Below are positions 52,227 to 61,696 of a stretch of 64,000 nucleotides of DNA, piece by piece (position 1 is the stretch's first letter; every line of letters starts with the position of its first letter). Source of the DNA: Gottfriedia endophytica (lineage in GTDB: Bacteria > Bacillota > Bacilli > Bacillales > Bacillaceae_G); assembly GCF_017814275.1 (NCBI RefSeq), contig NZ_JAGIYQ010000013.1, forward strand, positions 33,466 to 97,465, written 5' to 3'. Made by a program: the position numbers and the translations under genes. The notes beneath the pieces were generated by a model that saw only the letters and a program-made list of their open reading frames with translations, ran no database searches and had not been told where the DNA came from.

Positions 52227-53471
52227 TTAATTATTCATATACGCTTCAATTTCTTCTACTGTACGGATAATATCACTTGAAAGAACTTCATGGCCTTCTT
52301 CTGTTACTAAAACATCATCTTCAATTCGAATGCCAATGCCTTCTTCTTCAATATATAACCCTGGTTCAACTGTTATTACCATTCCTGGTTTTAAGATTAA
52401 GTTCTTATAATTTCCAACATCATGAGTATCTAAACCAAGAAAGTGGCTTACACTGTGATAGTAGTATTGACTAATTTCACTTTTTTCTTTAATCAATCCA
52501 ACTTTCATGCATTCTTCAGCTAGTATATTCTTAGTATGTTCATTTAGTTTAGAAAAAGGAATGCCTGGTTTGATTAGCTGTGTTGTCTCTTTTAATGCTC
52601 TTAAAACAATGTTGTAATACGTTTTTTGTTTTTCTGAAAATTTACCGTTTATAGGGAATGTAAAACTTATATCAGCATTATAATTTTCAAATTGTGCGCC
52701 TAAATCAAGAAGCACAAGGCTACCATCTTCAATCGTTGCATCATTATTTTCATAATGAAGAACTGTACCATTTTTTCCACTTGCAACAATCGTATTAAAT
52801 GCATGATCTTTTGCACCTTCAGACTTTAATGTAAAATCAAAATATGCTTCAAGCTGGTATTCTTTCATGTCTGCTTTAGCATTTTTTAATAGATTCATTA
52901 TTCCTTTATGAGTAATTTCAATTGCTTTTTGCATTTTTTCAATTTCTTCAGGCTTTTTATAAACTCGTAACTCACAAATTGCAGGATAAGCATTTTTTAA
53001 TTGTAAATGTGGGTAATTCGCTTTAATATTACCAACAAATTGTTGTGCTTTAGTAGTTACCGTTTCAAGTTCTCTTCGCTCAAGATCTAAATATAAAGTA
53101 GAAGTCTCGACTGAGAAAAGAATTCTTGATAATAATGATTCAAACTGATCAATAAACTGAATGTTATTAACTCCAGACACTTCTTCAGCCTCTTCTTTAG
53201 AAATAGATTTCCCTATCCATTTTTCTAAAATTGGATCCGATTTTTCGATAAATAGATATTCTTCTAAATTATCTCCATTTTTATATGCAAGAAAAATAAT
53301 ATTTGGCTCTTCAATACCTGTTAAATAATAAAAATTACGATTTGGAACAAACTTGTATGTATAATCAGCTGATTTTTGTGGCGCTTTACCTGCAAACATA
53401 ACAAATAGTGACTGATCATCTAATTTTCCATATAAATTATTTCGATTTTGTACAAAAAAATTCTTATTCAT
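52227..53471 (-). CDS. Aminopeptidase P-family metallopeptidase (Xaa-Pro type)
   Basis: The enzyme removes an N-terminal residue preceding proline. The 414-residue protein has the creatinase N-terminal domain (about 5-165) and a pita-bread catalytic domain with the two-metal ligands. The Asp residues are in LVLLDLGAQFENYNADISFTFPI (near 230-252), the His in HSVSHFLGLDTHDVG (near 335-349), and the Glu residues in ITVEPGLYIEEEGIGIRIEDD (near 365-385). Length is typical for Bacillus YkvY/PepP-like enzymes. The ATG has GAGGTAATGAA upstream. It is a single gene. Confidence 0.9.
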   Translation of the reverse strand: MNKNFFVQNRNNLYGKLDDQSLFVMFAGKAPQKSADYTYKFVPNRNFYYLTGIEEPNIIFLAYKNGDNLEEYLFIEKSDPILEKWIGKSISKEEAEEVSGVNNIQFIDQFESLLSRILFSVETSTLYLDLERRELETVTTKAQQFVGNIKANYPHLQLKNAYPAICELRVYKKPEEIEKMQKAIEITHKGIMNLLKNAKADMKEYQLEAYFDFTLKSEGAKDHAFNTIVASGKNGTVLHYENNDATIEDGSLVLLDLGAQFENYNADISFTFPINGKFSEKQKTYYNIVLRALKETTQLIKPGIPFSKLNEHTKNILAEECMKVGLIKEKSEISQYYYHSVSHFLGLDTHDVGNYKNLILKPGMVITVEPGLYIEEEGIGIRIEDDVLVTEEGHEVLSSDIIRTVEEIEAYMNN

Positions 53472-53597
53472 TTCATTACCTCTTTCCTAATAGATTATGA
53501 GTTTGTTAAGATACACTACATTTTTAAAACACTGATAGATAATGTATCTTTTTAAAGAAATTACAAAGTATTAACTTAAAACTGATATGGTAGTTAT

Positions 53598-54587
53598 TTA
53601 GTTTCTTTTCACTAAACTATTATCTGTTAACCCAAGATGCTCCCTCATTTTTTTTGAGATGTCTTGAACACTTGTTTTATCCGGAACATAATACCAAATT
53701 CCATTTACCATACCACCTTTACCTGTATAAGCTAATGACTCAGTATGAGATGGAATATCATTTGGTAAACTTTTAAAAAGAGAAAAGGCATCTCCCATTC
53801 CTATATTTGTTGTAATATTTTTACTAAACTCTTTTGAGTATGTGTCAATATTCAAGATTGACATCGGAGTTTTTAATTCTTTTATAATTGCAGATAAAAC
53901 TTGTCTTTGTCGCTCTTGACGTCCAAAATCACCATTGTTATAATCACGTTTTCGCATTCTGCTATATGCTAAGGCATGCAAACCATCTAAGTGTTGTTCA
54001 CCTTTATAGAAGTATACCTTCCTTCTAGGTTTTGTATCTGTATTTTCCCAGAAATCAAATGGAACATTTACTTTAATCCCACCTACAGCATCAACAATGT
54101 TTTTAAAACCTGAAAAATTTACAGTGACATAATAATCAATTGGAACATTCAAAAACTTTTCAACCGTCTTTATTGTAGTTTTTATTCCCCCTCTTGCATA
54201 AGCACCGTTAATTTTTGAGGTAACATTAAAATCTACAATATCTACATAACTATCCCTGGGAATACTTAATGTTTTCAGAGTTTGATCCTTTGGATTATAT
54301 GTTGCAAGGATCATTGAATCAGTTCTTCCATTGACTCCTTTTGTAGCATAATCTTCTAATCCTAAGAAAAGTATAGAAACAGGGTCCTGTTTGATATCAA
54401 CTTTTTCTTTTGGAGGGCGTATAGTTGATACAATTTTAACTCCCTTTGTCATCTTATTTATTGCAGAATAAGTTATATAAGTTTTATATCCTACAATTCC
54501 AAAAATAATTAAGCAGATTGTTCCAATGATACTTAATACTATTTTATAAGTTATCTTTTTTTTCGGTTTTTTTCTCGATAATTCCAT
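53598..54587 (-). CDS. LytR-CpsA-Psr (LCP) family cell-wall polymer ligase
   Basis: LCP enzymes transfer wall teichoic acid or other polymers from lipid carrier to peptidoglycan outside the cell. The 329-residue protein has a basic N-terminus, one membrane helix (about 14-35) and an LCP domain with the signature DSMILATYNPKDQTLKTLSIPRDSYV (near 95-120), GGIKTTIKTVEKFLNVPIDYYVTVNF (near 135-160) and the Arg/Asp-rich AYSRMRKRDYNNGDFGRQERQRQVL (near 205-230). All conserved Asp/Arg residues appear present. The start follows AAAAGGAG. No co-directional partner is close by. Confidence 0.9.
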   Translation of the reverse strand: MELSRKKPKKKITYKIVLSIIGTICLIIFGIVGYKTYITYSAINKMTKGVKIVSTIRPPKEKVDIKQDPVSILFLGLEDYATKGVNGRTDSMILATYNPKDQTLKTLSIPRDSYVDIVDFNVTSKINGAYARGGIKTTIKTVEKFLNVPIDYYVTVNFSGFKNIVDAVGGIKVNVPFDFWENTDTKPRRKVYFYKGEQHLDGLHALAYSRMRKRDYNNGDFGRQERQRQVLSAIIKELKTPMSILNIDTYSKEFSKNITTNIGMGDAFSLFKSLPNDIPSHTESLAYTGKGGMVNGIWYYVPDKTSVQDISKKMREHLGLTDNSLVKRN

Positions 54588-54932
54588 CCAAATTTTCTCC
54601 TTTTAACTTCCCATTTCCCCAATTTAACATGAGTGTTCAATTCGAAATATTGCATACTTCCTTTTCCTTACATAAATTAATACTACACTTATGCAGAATA
54701 TCCTCTTTTTTGTCAATATGTGTAAAATTTAAATAGGAATATTTTCATAGAGTTTAAAATGAAAATTCGATTCGCATATCGGATCGAGTAAAGAAATAAA
54801 AAAGAGCGACTTTACTTTCTATTAGAATATTCATTTCCCATCTTTTTTATGGTACGAAATAATTGGACGGTATTTCCTTTTTAGTCAGATATATTGATTT
54901 AAACACTATTTATGCCCATAAAATTTCATAAA
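54588..54932. other. Intergenic region, no gene seen
   Basis: AT-rich upstream region of the LCP gene; no frame with a start site is convincing. Confidence 0.45.
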
Positions 54933-54967
54933 AAAAGATAGTAAAGCAGATAACTTTACTATCTTTT
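54933..54967 (-). terminator. Terminator of the yceG-yceH type genes
   Basis: AAAAGATAGTAAAG pairs perfectly with CTTTACTATCTTTT, 7-base loop, about 45 bases beyond the TelA-like stop. Confidence 0.85.
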
Positions 54968-55012
54968 AAGAATGTTCATTTCTAATAAGTATTAAATTTG
55001 TATACTTAACAA

Positions 55013-56095
55013 TTAAGATTGTTTCATTTTAACAAAGTTTTCTTGAAGTTGCTCTAAACGTAATTTTCCTTGTTCACGTAGAACTTTGTTTTCTTCTTCA
55101 ATTGCTTTTGTTTCTTGCATTCCTTTAATAATGATATTCCATGTTTCTTCCATAGTTTCAATCTTAACACTAGGTGCTCCTGATAATTTTGCAATTTCAA
55201 CACTTTGTTGTGAAATTGTTTGGGCATTACGTAGTAACAACTCATTTGTACGTTTATCCAATTCATTCATAGATTGCGCAACAAGGTTTTGTCTTTTTGC
55301 TGAAATAGCATTGATTAAAGCAGTTTTAAAGATTGGAATTGTTGTAACGAAAGCAGAGTTTATCTTACCAATTAACTTTGTATTACCACGTTGTAATAAT
55401 CGAATTTGAGGTGCTGATTGATAAGCTACTTGTTTTGCCATTTCTAAGTCATAGATACGTTGTTCTAATAACTCAATTCCATTTTTTAATGAATCTAATT
55501 CCATCATAGCAAGTTGATTCCCTGTTTCAGCTTTATCTGTTAATGGAATAAGCCCGGTTTTTAACTCCTCAACTTTTAGTTCCCCTGCAACGATATATTT
55601 TTCTAAATCCATATAATAATTAACATTTTGTTCGTAAAGTGATTCTAGCGTGTTTGTAGACACTTTCATCTCATTTTCATATTTAGTAATTTCGATATAC
55701 ACTTTATCAATTTCAGTTCCCATTGATTGATATTTATCAAATAATTTATCAATTAACCTTTGACCACGATTAAATATTTTCGAAAGTAAGCCCTTTTCTT
55801 CAGCAAAATCTTTTGAATCAAAACGGTCCATAATTTTACCTAATTGTTTTAATAATGCACTTGACTCTTCCATACTTGATGCTTTCATTGTATTTAAGAT
55901 TTTACCAGAAAAAGTAGAAATTTCATTTGCAGGTTCTTTACCATATTCAAGTAAAGCAATTTGGTTTTTATGATCAATTTCTTTAGATAAACGTTGTACT
56001 TCTGGTTCATTTCTAAGTTGTAACTTCATTTCATTTGGGTTGGTCTGTAAATTTCCATCTAATTTTTCTAAATTTGCAAGCGTATTTAATGTCAT
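55013..56095 (-). CDS. yceH: TelA/KlaA-family toxic-anion resistance protein (YceH-like)
   Basis: The 360-residue protein is nearly all helical, without signal peptide or membrane helix. Family-typical text includes GKILNTMKASSMEESSALLKQLGKIMDRFDSKDF (near 60-95) and LRLLQRGNTKLIGKINSAFVTTIPIFKTALINAI-like sequence (near 225-262). TelA proteins are part of the tellurite/colicin/phage-resistance gene sets along with TerD and TerC. It is the last gene of the cluster, 17 bases after the YceG-like gene, matching the Bacillus subtilis gene order yceC-D-E-F-G-H. The biochemical role is not known. Confidence 0.87.
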   Translation of the reverse strand: MTLNTLANLEKLDGNLQTNPNEMKLQLRNEPEVQRLSKEIDHKNQIALLEYGKEPANEISTFSGKILNTMKASSMEESSALLKQLGKIMDRFDSKDFAEEKGLLSKIFNRGQRLIDKLFDKYQSMGTEIDKVYIEITKYENEMKVSTNTLESLYEQNVNYYMDLEKYIVAGELKVEELKTGLIPLTDKAETGNQLAMMELDSLKNGIELLEQRIYDLEMAKQVAYQSAPQIRLLQRGNTKLIGKINSAFVTTIPIFKTALINAISAKRQNLVAQSMNELDKRTNELLLRNAQTISQQSVEIAKLSGAPSVKIETMEETWNIIIKGMQETKAIEEENKVLREQGKLRLEQLQENFVKMKQS

Positions 56096-56112
56096 TTTGA
56101 TATCCCCTTTAT

Positions 56113-57735
56113 TTAAAATAATTTTTTGATGACACGTTTTAATATTGATTGGCCATGTACTTTTAATTCTTGAAATTCTTGATCAAAACTAACTTCGTCT
56201 AACCAATGTGTATCAAAATATTTTTCTTCAATAAACATTTCAATATCATTTTGACCTGTTGGATTTAACAAAATAATATCAATCCCAAATTCATTTAATA
56301 ATAAAAGCAGAGCTGCATCTGATCGGCTCAATGTACCGTTTTGTTCGGTGTTATAAATTAAAAGTTTTGGAACTTGCTGAGTATAATCAAACTGCTGTAA
56401 TAAACGTAAGATTTCAACGGGTATATTCATCACCTGATTGAATAAGAATAATTGAGTTTGTTGTTTTGCTTCATTTGCAAGAGGTTTAATCACTACATTC
56501 TCTACATATCTAGCAATTGCTAAGGCTAAACCAAATTGTAAACCATTAGGCAATTCTTTATACTTCCACCAATTACTCTCCATCATTTTTTGTGGATCAA
56601 GTATTCCATCCTGACCTAAAGCATTTTGATAATGATATTGGTTATTTCCTTTAATAAAGTTTGTGAAAGGTAAATGATCAATCGTATGAGTGATTTCGTG
56701 ATAAGTTAGTTGTTCAACTTTTTCCCAATACTCACGTCGATTTTTAGGTACGCCTACTATTTTTGAAAAGAAAACTGGGATTTGAACAATGTTATTCTTC
56801 ACTTCAAAATTAGGTCGTAGCATAGCTCTTTCTTTATGTAAAATGAATAATTCATCATAAGTTGTTTTTAATGTAATAGATCGCGTTGCATAATTTCTAA
56901 ATTGCCATGGTTTAAATAATAATGAATCATCTGTATGTATTAATCGTTCAATTTCTTTTGAAGCCTTATGAGCCACAGTTTCTTTTCTTGCCGGTTTTGT
57001 TTTTGGAAAAGGAACTAATGGAGTAGTTGCAGGTAAAGTATAGATAGTAGATCCATCATTTTCTCCCGTCAATATAGACAACATATCTTTTCCCTCAGGG
57101 TGAAAGATTACTACATCAAAGCCTATAAGAATAAGCAAATATAAGAAATAACTCTCACTAAAAGTCATATCACCATACCATAAAATAAGTGGTGAATTTC
57201 TAGGAAAATCATTTTCTAGCCATTTTTTTATATGATTATGCAACCATTTCACTAGGTCAACTAATACTCTTCTAAAATTATTATCTAAAAATCCGTTTGT
57301 ATTCGAATCTTTAAATTTAGTAAGTACTGTCTTAATTTGATTTCGAATATGAAGATGAATATCTTGATTTTCGTGTTTAGGAATTAATTGAGAACCTTCA
57401 AGAAATGCAATTAATCGATTAACAGACAAACCATGTTCAGCAGTATTAATTGAGAGTATTTTTTGAATGTCTTGAAACATTTCATTTGAAATGTTTTTAT
57501 CAAGTTCCTCACTTAATAAACATATATTTAAATATTCATCATGAGTCAAATCGTATAAATTTTCAAAGTACTCATCTACATCGGTAGTTGAACCTAATAT
57601 TTGCCAAGCAATTTGATTATATTGAATAAATTCCCCGACTTGTTGGATATCCTGTCTTTGTGAAGATGGTTGTTTTAATGTAGTCAACCATTCGTAATTA
57701 TTACTATTCATGATTTTTGGGGTAAACATTACCAT
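56113..57735 (-). CDS. yceG: YceG-like protein of the tellurite-resistance cluster
   Basis: This 540-residue soluble protein is specific to Bacillus-type ter clusters. It has two repeats of related architecture, seen in LILWYGDMTFSESYFLYLLILIGFDVVIFHPEG (near 190-222) and VPKLLIYNTEQNGTLSRSDAALLLLLNEFGIDIILLNPTGQND (near 465-508), each an alpha/beta unit. The middle contains YHEITHTIDHLPFTNFIKG. ATG 57735 after AAAGGAGG is far better than the reading from 57786. It is co-directional with the TelA-like gene 17 bases downstream and about 490 bases from the TerC gene. Function unknown; the family assignment rests on length, context and appearance. Confidence 0.8.
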   Translation of the reverse strand: MVMFTPKIMNSNNYEWLTTLKQPSSQRQDIQQVGEFIQYNQIAWQILGSTTDVDEYFENLYDLTHDEYLNICLLSEELDKNISNEMFQDIQKILSINTAEHGLSVNRLIAFLEGSQLIPKHENQDIHLHIRNQIKTVLTKFKDSNTNGFLDNNFRRVLVDLVKWLHNHIKKWLENDFPRNSPLILWYGDMTFSESYFLYLLILIGFDVVIFHPEGKDMLSILTGENDGSTIYTLPATTPLVPFPKTKPARKETVAHKASKEIERLIHTDDSLLFKPWQFRNYATRSITLKTTYDELFILHKERAMLRPNFEVKNNIVQIPVFFSKIVGVPKNRREYWEKVEQLTYHEITHTIDHLPFTNFIKGNNQYHYQNALGQDGILDPQKMMESNWWKYKELPNGLQFGLALAIARYVENVVIKPLANEAKQQTQLFLFNQVMNIPVEILRLLQQFDYTQQVPKLLIYNTEQNGTLSRSDAALLLLLNEFGIDIILLNPTGQNDIEMFIEEKYFDTHWLDEVSFDQEFQELKVHGQSILKRVIKKLF

Positions 57736-57957
57736 GTAAATCCTCCTTTCCTTAAACTTTACAATATAACGGCTTAGGTTGTCCAAAAATATTCACCTTA
57801 ACTTCTCATGTTTCTACTCATGACAGGATTAAACTGTATTTAGTAATTTTCCATCATTGGTTTATATTTTTTTGTAACTTAACTCAAATAGTCTACTGCG
57901 AATTTTTAGGATTTAACGTCACATTATAAATCATGAATTACTAGAGGGTGACAAATC

Positions 57958-58113
57958 GTGAGAACATTGTTTAAAAGGAATAGAGAAGATATCCGTTTTA
58001 AGAATTCACTAAAAATGTATCATCATGTTCTTAAATCTCCTATATTCACTATTATAGAGATCGCTATATTATTATTGATAGTAGGTTTGTTAATATTAAT
58101 TTTTTTAAAATAA
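57958..58113 (+). CDS. Tiny single-helix membrane protein, opposite strand inside the yce cluster
   Basis: A GTG at 57958 preceded by GAGGGTGAC opens a 51-residue frame starting MRTLFKRNREDIRFKNSLKM and ending with one strong membrane helix (FTIIEIAILLLIVGLLILIF) and a Lys. The basic N-terminus would stay in the cytoplasm. A shared bidirectional terminator follows at 58193-58218. It sits on the plus strand between yceG and yceF, which are on the minus strand. Small size and the good ribosome site make it a likely overlooked gene; function unknown. Confidence 0.55.
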   Translation: MRTLFKRNREDIRFKNSLKMYHHVLKSPIFTIIEIAILLLIVGLLILIFLK

Positions 58114-58192
58114 GTAGGATTCGACAAAATCCACTCAATAATTGACTGAACAACCTCAATTAAGGCTACGGATTCTAAATTAATTGAATATA

Positions 58193-58218
58193 AAAAGGGA
58201 AAGCGAACTTTCCCTTTT
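58193..58218. terminator. Bidirectional terminator between yceF and the tiny plus-strand gene
   Basis: AAAAGGGAAAG pairs perfectly with CTTTCCCTTTT around a 4-base loop, with A/T runs on both sides. It begins 4 bases after the TerC stop on the minus strand. Confidence 0.85.
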
Positions 58219-58221
58219 AAC

Positions 58222-58965
58222 CTACTTTATTACTGTATTTTGGTCTGTACTTGATTTTTTCTTTACAGCATGAACAACAAATGTTGCTAAGAAAACAGCA
58301 ATTAAAATGCCGAAGAATACTAATTCATTAATATGGAATCCAAATAATGATGCTGCGATCATTTTTAATCCAATAATAGCAATTAAAACGAATGCAGTGG
58401 CTTCAAATTCAGGGATTCTTTCAATAAGTGCTAGGAATAGTTGTGCGACACTACGCATCATTAATACTCCTAACATCCCACCTATAAATAATACCCAGAC
58501 TTTATCAGATACACCAAATGCAGCGATTACACTATCAAGACTAAACGCGATATCCATTAATTCTACTGCAAGAACAGTTCTCCAAAAACTCATTGCCTTG
58601 TTTTGAACTTCTTCATCATCACTTGATTTTTTAACGAAATGACTAATGGATAACCATAGTAGGTACGCTCCACCGAGAACCTTAACCCATGTAATTTTGA
58701 CAAGAAAAACACCAAGTCCTATTGCAAGGAATCGGAATAAATAAGCACCTAATAAACCATAGAATAATGCTTTCTTTTGTTGAGTTTTTGGTAAGTGACG
58801 AACCATTACCGCTAAAACTAAGGCGTTATCAGCTGATAAAAGTCCTTCTAAAATAACTAATGTCCCAATAACTCCCCAACTAGCTGGGTTTGTTACAACT
58901 TCTTTAATTGCATCAAACGAAAAGAAGGAACCATAACTATTTATTAAATCATGTATAAAATTCAT
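58222..58965 (-). CDS. yceF: TerC-family integral membrane protein (YceF-like)
   Basis: The 247-residue protein has seven to eight helices and the two TerC signature acidic regions: GTLVILEGLLSADNALVLAVMV (near 34-55) and AVELMDIAFSLDSVIAAFGVS (near 133-153). The paired Asp residues in these helices are thought to bind a metal ion, and TerC-type proteins have been linked to manganese export and secreted-protein metalation in Bacillus. It follows the YceE-like gene by 17 bases. In this cluster it should be the membrane partner of the TerD proteins. Confidence 0.92.
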   Translation of the reverse strand: MNFIHDLINSYGSFFSFDAIKEVVTNPASWGVIGTLVILEGLLSADNALVLAVMVRHLPKTQQKKALFYGLLGAYLFRFLAIGLGVFLVKITWVKVLGGAYLLWLSISHFVKKSSDDEEVQNKAMSFWRTVLAVELMDIAFSLDSVIAAFGVSDKVWVLFIGGMLGVLMMRSVAQLFLALIERIPEFEATAFVLIAIIGLKMIAASLFGFHINELVFFGILIAVFLATFVVHAVKKKSSTDQNTVIK

Positions 58966-58982
58966 TTGTTATCCTCACTTAA

Positions 58983-59561
58983 TTAAACTTCTAGTCCATA
59001 GTTACGACATAGTGAAGCCAATCCACCTGAAAATCCACTGCCAATCGCATTAAATTTCCATTCGTTTCCATGTTTGTATAATTCACAAAAAACAATAGCT
59101 GTTTCAATCGAAAAATCTTCAGCTAGATCGTAACGTAAGATCTCTTCGTTTGTTTCCTCGTTTACAATTCGAATAAACGCATTAGAAACTTGTCCAAAAT
59201 TTTGATTGCGTATTTCTGCGTCGTGAATCGTTACAGTGATTCCTATTTTTTCTACATGAGAAGGGATTTTTGAGAAATCAACAATTAATTGTTCATCATC
59301 TCCTTCACCTTCACCAGTACGATTATCACCTGTATGAATGACTGCCTCAGTTGGGCTTTTTAAATTGTTGTAGAAAATGAATTCATCGTCATTTTGCACT
59401 ACACCATTTGCATTTGCTAAAAATGCAGAAGCATCTAAATCAAATTCAGTTCCACCACTATATTTGTTTGTATCCCAACCTAATCCAATCACTACTTTTG
59501 TTAAACCAGGATTCGATTTTGTTAAATCAATACGTTGACCTTTAGATAAAGAAATTGTCAT
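58983..59561 (-). CDS. yceE: TerD-family calcium-binding stress protein (YceE-like)
   Basis: The 192-residue TerD-domain protein begins [22 protein letters not shown] and carries the two Asp-rich calcium motifs: [10 protein letters not shown] (near 38-47) and [16 protein letters not shown] (near 68-83). It continues with [26 protein letters not shown] and [20 protein letters not shown]. It is nearly the twin of the next TerD gene upstream. The ATG at 59561 follows GGAGGGAT. TerD proteins help resistance to tellurite and phage and to general stress; the mechanism is not known. Confidence 0.92.
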   Translation of the reverse strand: MTISLSKGQRIDLTKSNPGLTKVVIGLGWDTNKYSGGTEFDLDASAFLANANGVVQNDDEFIFYNNLKSPTEAVIHTGDNRTGEGEGDDEQLIVDFSKIPSHVEKIGITVTIHDAEIRNQNFGQVSNAFIRIVNEETNEEILRYDLAEDFSIETAIVFCELYKHGNEWKFNAIGSGFSGGLASLCRNYGLEV

Positions 59562-59634
59562 ATTTGATCCCTCCAATATGTAAATAGAAGGCACGTATAA
59601 AAACGCACCTTCATTGTAAATTGTAGATTGTAGA

Positions 59635-60213
59635 TTAAACGTCTAATCCGAAATCTTTTACTAAAGAAACAAGTCCACCTTGGTATCCACTACCAATTGC
59701 ATTAAATTTCCATTCACCACTATGACGGTATAATTCACCTACAACTACTGCCGTTTCAATAGAGAAATCCTCACCTAAGTCATAACGAATTAATTCCTCA
59801 CCAGTAGTTTCACTTAAGATACGTACATAAGAATTATTAACTTGTCCAAAGTTTTGGCTTCTTGCTTCTGCATCGTGAATCGTTATTGTGAACGCAATTT
59901 TTTCAATCGATGATGGAACATTCACTAAGTTGATTTTAACTTGTTCGTCGTCTCCGTCCCCTTGACCTGTTCTATTGTCGCCTGTATGTTCAACTGCTCC
60001 ATTTGCACCAGTTGTGTTGTTATAAAAAATAAAATCAGATTCTGACGAACATTTACCTGCTCCATTTAATAGAAATACAGAAGAATCTAAATCAAAATCA
60101 TTTCCGCCATCGTATTTATTTGTATCCCAACCTAATCCAACTACAATATTTGTTAAACCAGGATTTGTTTTTGTTAAATCAACTTTTTGACCTTTTGATA
60201 AATTAATTGCCAT
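59635..60213 (-). CDS. yceD: TerD-family calcium-binding stress protein (YceD-like)
   Basis: The 192-residue protein is closely related to the downstream YceE-like protein: [76 protein letters not shown] and [21 protein letters not shown]. Both calcium motifs are complete. The spacing of 25 bases from the YceC-like gene upstream and 73 bases to YceE suggests one transcript. The high similarity of neighbours shows tandem duplication. Confidence 0.92.
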   Translation of the reverse strand: MAINLSKGQKVDLTKTNPGLTNIVVGLGWDTNKYDGGNDFDLDSSVFLLNGAGKCSSESDFIFYNNTTGANGAVEHTGDNRTGQGDGDDEQVKINLVNVPSSIEKIAFTITIHDAEARSQNFGQVNNSYVRILSETTGEELIRYDLGEDFSIETAVVVGELYRHSGEWKFNAIGSGYQGGLVSLVKDFGLDV

Positions 60214-60238
60214 TTTTATTCGCTCCTATTTTGTGAGA

Positions 60239-60832
60239 TTATTGAAAATGTCTAGCAATTTGATCAATTGCAGTATCTCTAGTACCTTCTCCAACTGCTG
60301 AAAATTTCCATTCGCCATTATGACGGTAAATTTCTCCAGGAAATATAGCAGTTAAGCCAGAATAATCATCTGTTAGGTTGTAGTGAGCTAATTCTGAATT
60401 AGTAGATCGCTCAACAATTCGAATAAATGCATTTTGTATCATTCCAAAATGTTGTTTACGCTGTACACATGCATAGATATTAACAACGAAGACAAGCTTA
60501 TGTATATTTGATGGTACTTTATTTAGATCTACGAAGATTTGTTCATCATCTCCGTCACCTTCACCAGTTATGTTATCGCCAGAGTGTATTACACTTCTAC
60601 AACGACTTGTTTTATTTCCAAAATAAATTACATCGCTTGCACTATGAATTTTATCATTTTCATCTAACATTAAAACAGAAGCGTCACAGTCAATGTTTTC
60701 TTGTTTAAAAAATCCGAAAAACCCACCGCTTTTTTGAACTGGGTCCCACCCTAATCCAACAATTAAAGATGAAAGTCCAGCTTTACCTTTAGTTAGATCT
60801 ATTTTTTGACCTTTCTGTAAAGAAATTGCCAT
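60239..60832 (-). CDS. yceC: TerD-family protein, divergent (YceC-like)
   Basis: This 197-residue TerD-family protein is the first gene of the cluster. It differs from the next two in an insertion after the first strand (PVQKSGGFFGFFKQENIDCDAS) and in its second motif HSGDNITGEGDGDDEQ (near 77-92), and ends with GEGTRDTAIDQIARHFQ. The Asp residues of both calcium sites are present. AAGGAGTG precedes the ATG. A 6-bp inverted repeat lies in the leader (60860-60875). In Bacillus subtilis this operon is under general-stress and envelope-stress sigma factors; I see no clear ECF promoter here. Confidence 0.9.
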   Translation of the reverse strand: MAISLQKGQKIDLTKGKAGLSSLIVGLGWDPVQKSGGFFGFFKQENIDCDASVLMLDENDKIHSASDVIYFGNKTSRCRSVIHSGDNITGEGDGDDEQIFVDLNKVPSNIHKLVFVVNIYACVQRKQHFGMIQNAFIRIVERSTNSELAHYNLTDDYSGLTAIFPGEIYRHNGEWKFSAVGEGTRDTAIDQIARHFQ

Positions 60833-60859
60833 AGCCTAAACACTCCTTAATTATGTATC

Positions 60860-60875
60860 ATCACGATACCGTGAT
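60860..60875. promoter_or_regulatory. Inverted repeat in the leader of the yce operon
   Basis: ATCACG and CGTGAT with a 4-base spacer, 28 bases before the YceC-like start. It could be an operator half-site pair or an mRNA hairpin. Confidence 0.35.
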
Positions 60876-60996
60876 TTGTAGTTTAATAGTATCATAGCTA
60901 ATATTAATTTACTAATAATTTTACTTTATTGAAACAAAATATTTGTAATAATTTGAATTTTATACATAAAAAATGTTACCTATAAAAATACATAGG

Positions 60997-61063
60997 AAAA
61001 GGAAGTTTCTTTTCAAAAGAGAGAAAAATCTATTACTCTCTAAATAAAAAGTATCTTCCTTTT
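60997..61063. terminator. Possible terminator after the GNAT pseudogene
   Basis: AAAAGGAAG (60997 on) pairs with CTTCCTTTT, with AGAGA/TCTCT inside; the hairpin is long and imperfect. Confidence 0.45.
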
Positions 61064-61117
61064 TACAAGGTAAAGATTATTATGCTGAAGGGAAACAAAT
61101 AATATAGAATACTTCTA

Positions 61118-61661
61118 TTATTTGTTAGTTAATAAATACTCTTGTTTATCTAACTCAAAGTAATTTAAATCCATACCTCTCCAATTAATGTCTTTCGTGT
61201 TTTTCATTCCCAACTTCTTTAATACATGTTGTGAAGCATAGTTATCTGGTTTAGTTAAACCAATCAACTTTTTACATTCTAAATGTTGATAAGCATATTC
61301 AACAGAAGCTTTTGCACCCTCTGAAGCGTAACCCTTTCCCCAGAACTCTTTGCCAAGTGCATACAGAACTTCAACTTCTTGTAAATCAGAGATAAAATTG
61401 AGTCCCATATGGCCAAGTAGTGTTCCTTCTTTAGTAGTTAAAGCCCAAGTTCCGAATCCATTTTCTTTACATTGATTAGTAAAGAAATTTAATCATCTTT
61501 TCTGATTCTTCTTTATTATACGCATCACGTTTAGGCAACCATTTACCAACATCCTTTTGCCCTAAAATAGAAGCATAAGAATCAAGATCATTTTTAGAGT
61601 CAAACATCCTTAAAATAAGTCTCTCAGTATAGATAGGTTTTATAGCTTCCACTTTCCACAC
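61118..61661 (-). pseudogene. GNAT acetyltransferase gene split by a one-base indel
   Basis: The first frame (from 61661) gives MWKVEAIKPIYTERLILRMF and on to ESEKMIK, the start of a ribosomal-protein-acetyltransferase-like GNAT. After a short stretch it stops. The other frame reads FFTNQCKENGFGTWALTTKE, then GTLLGHMGLNFISDLQEVEVLYALGKEFWGKGYASEGAKASVEYAY and continues to 61118, with the acetyl-CoA loop GKGYASEGAK. One base removed near 61484-61490 (AAATTT) joins them into a protein of about 180 residues. It is a recent pseudogene or a base error. Confidence 0.78.
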
Positions 61662-61696
61662 TCTCCTTTTACTATTCTAGATGCCTTTTTATTACT

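Noticed and set aside
60840..60960. ECF-type (TGAAAC..CGT) promoter for the yce operon
   Set aside because: The only TGAAAC in the region is on the plus strand, and the minus-strand candidate TTAAAC..CGTG has poor spacing.
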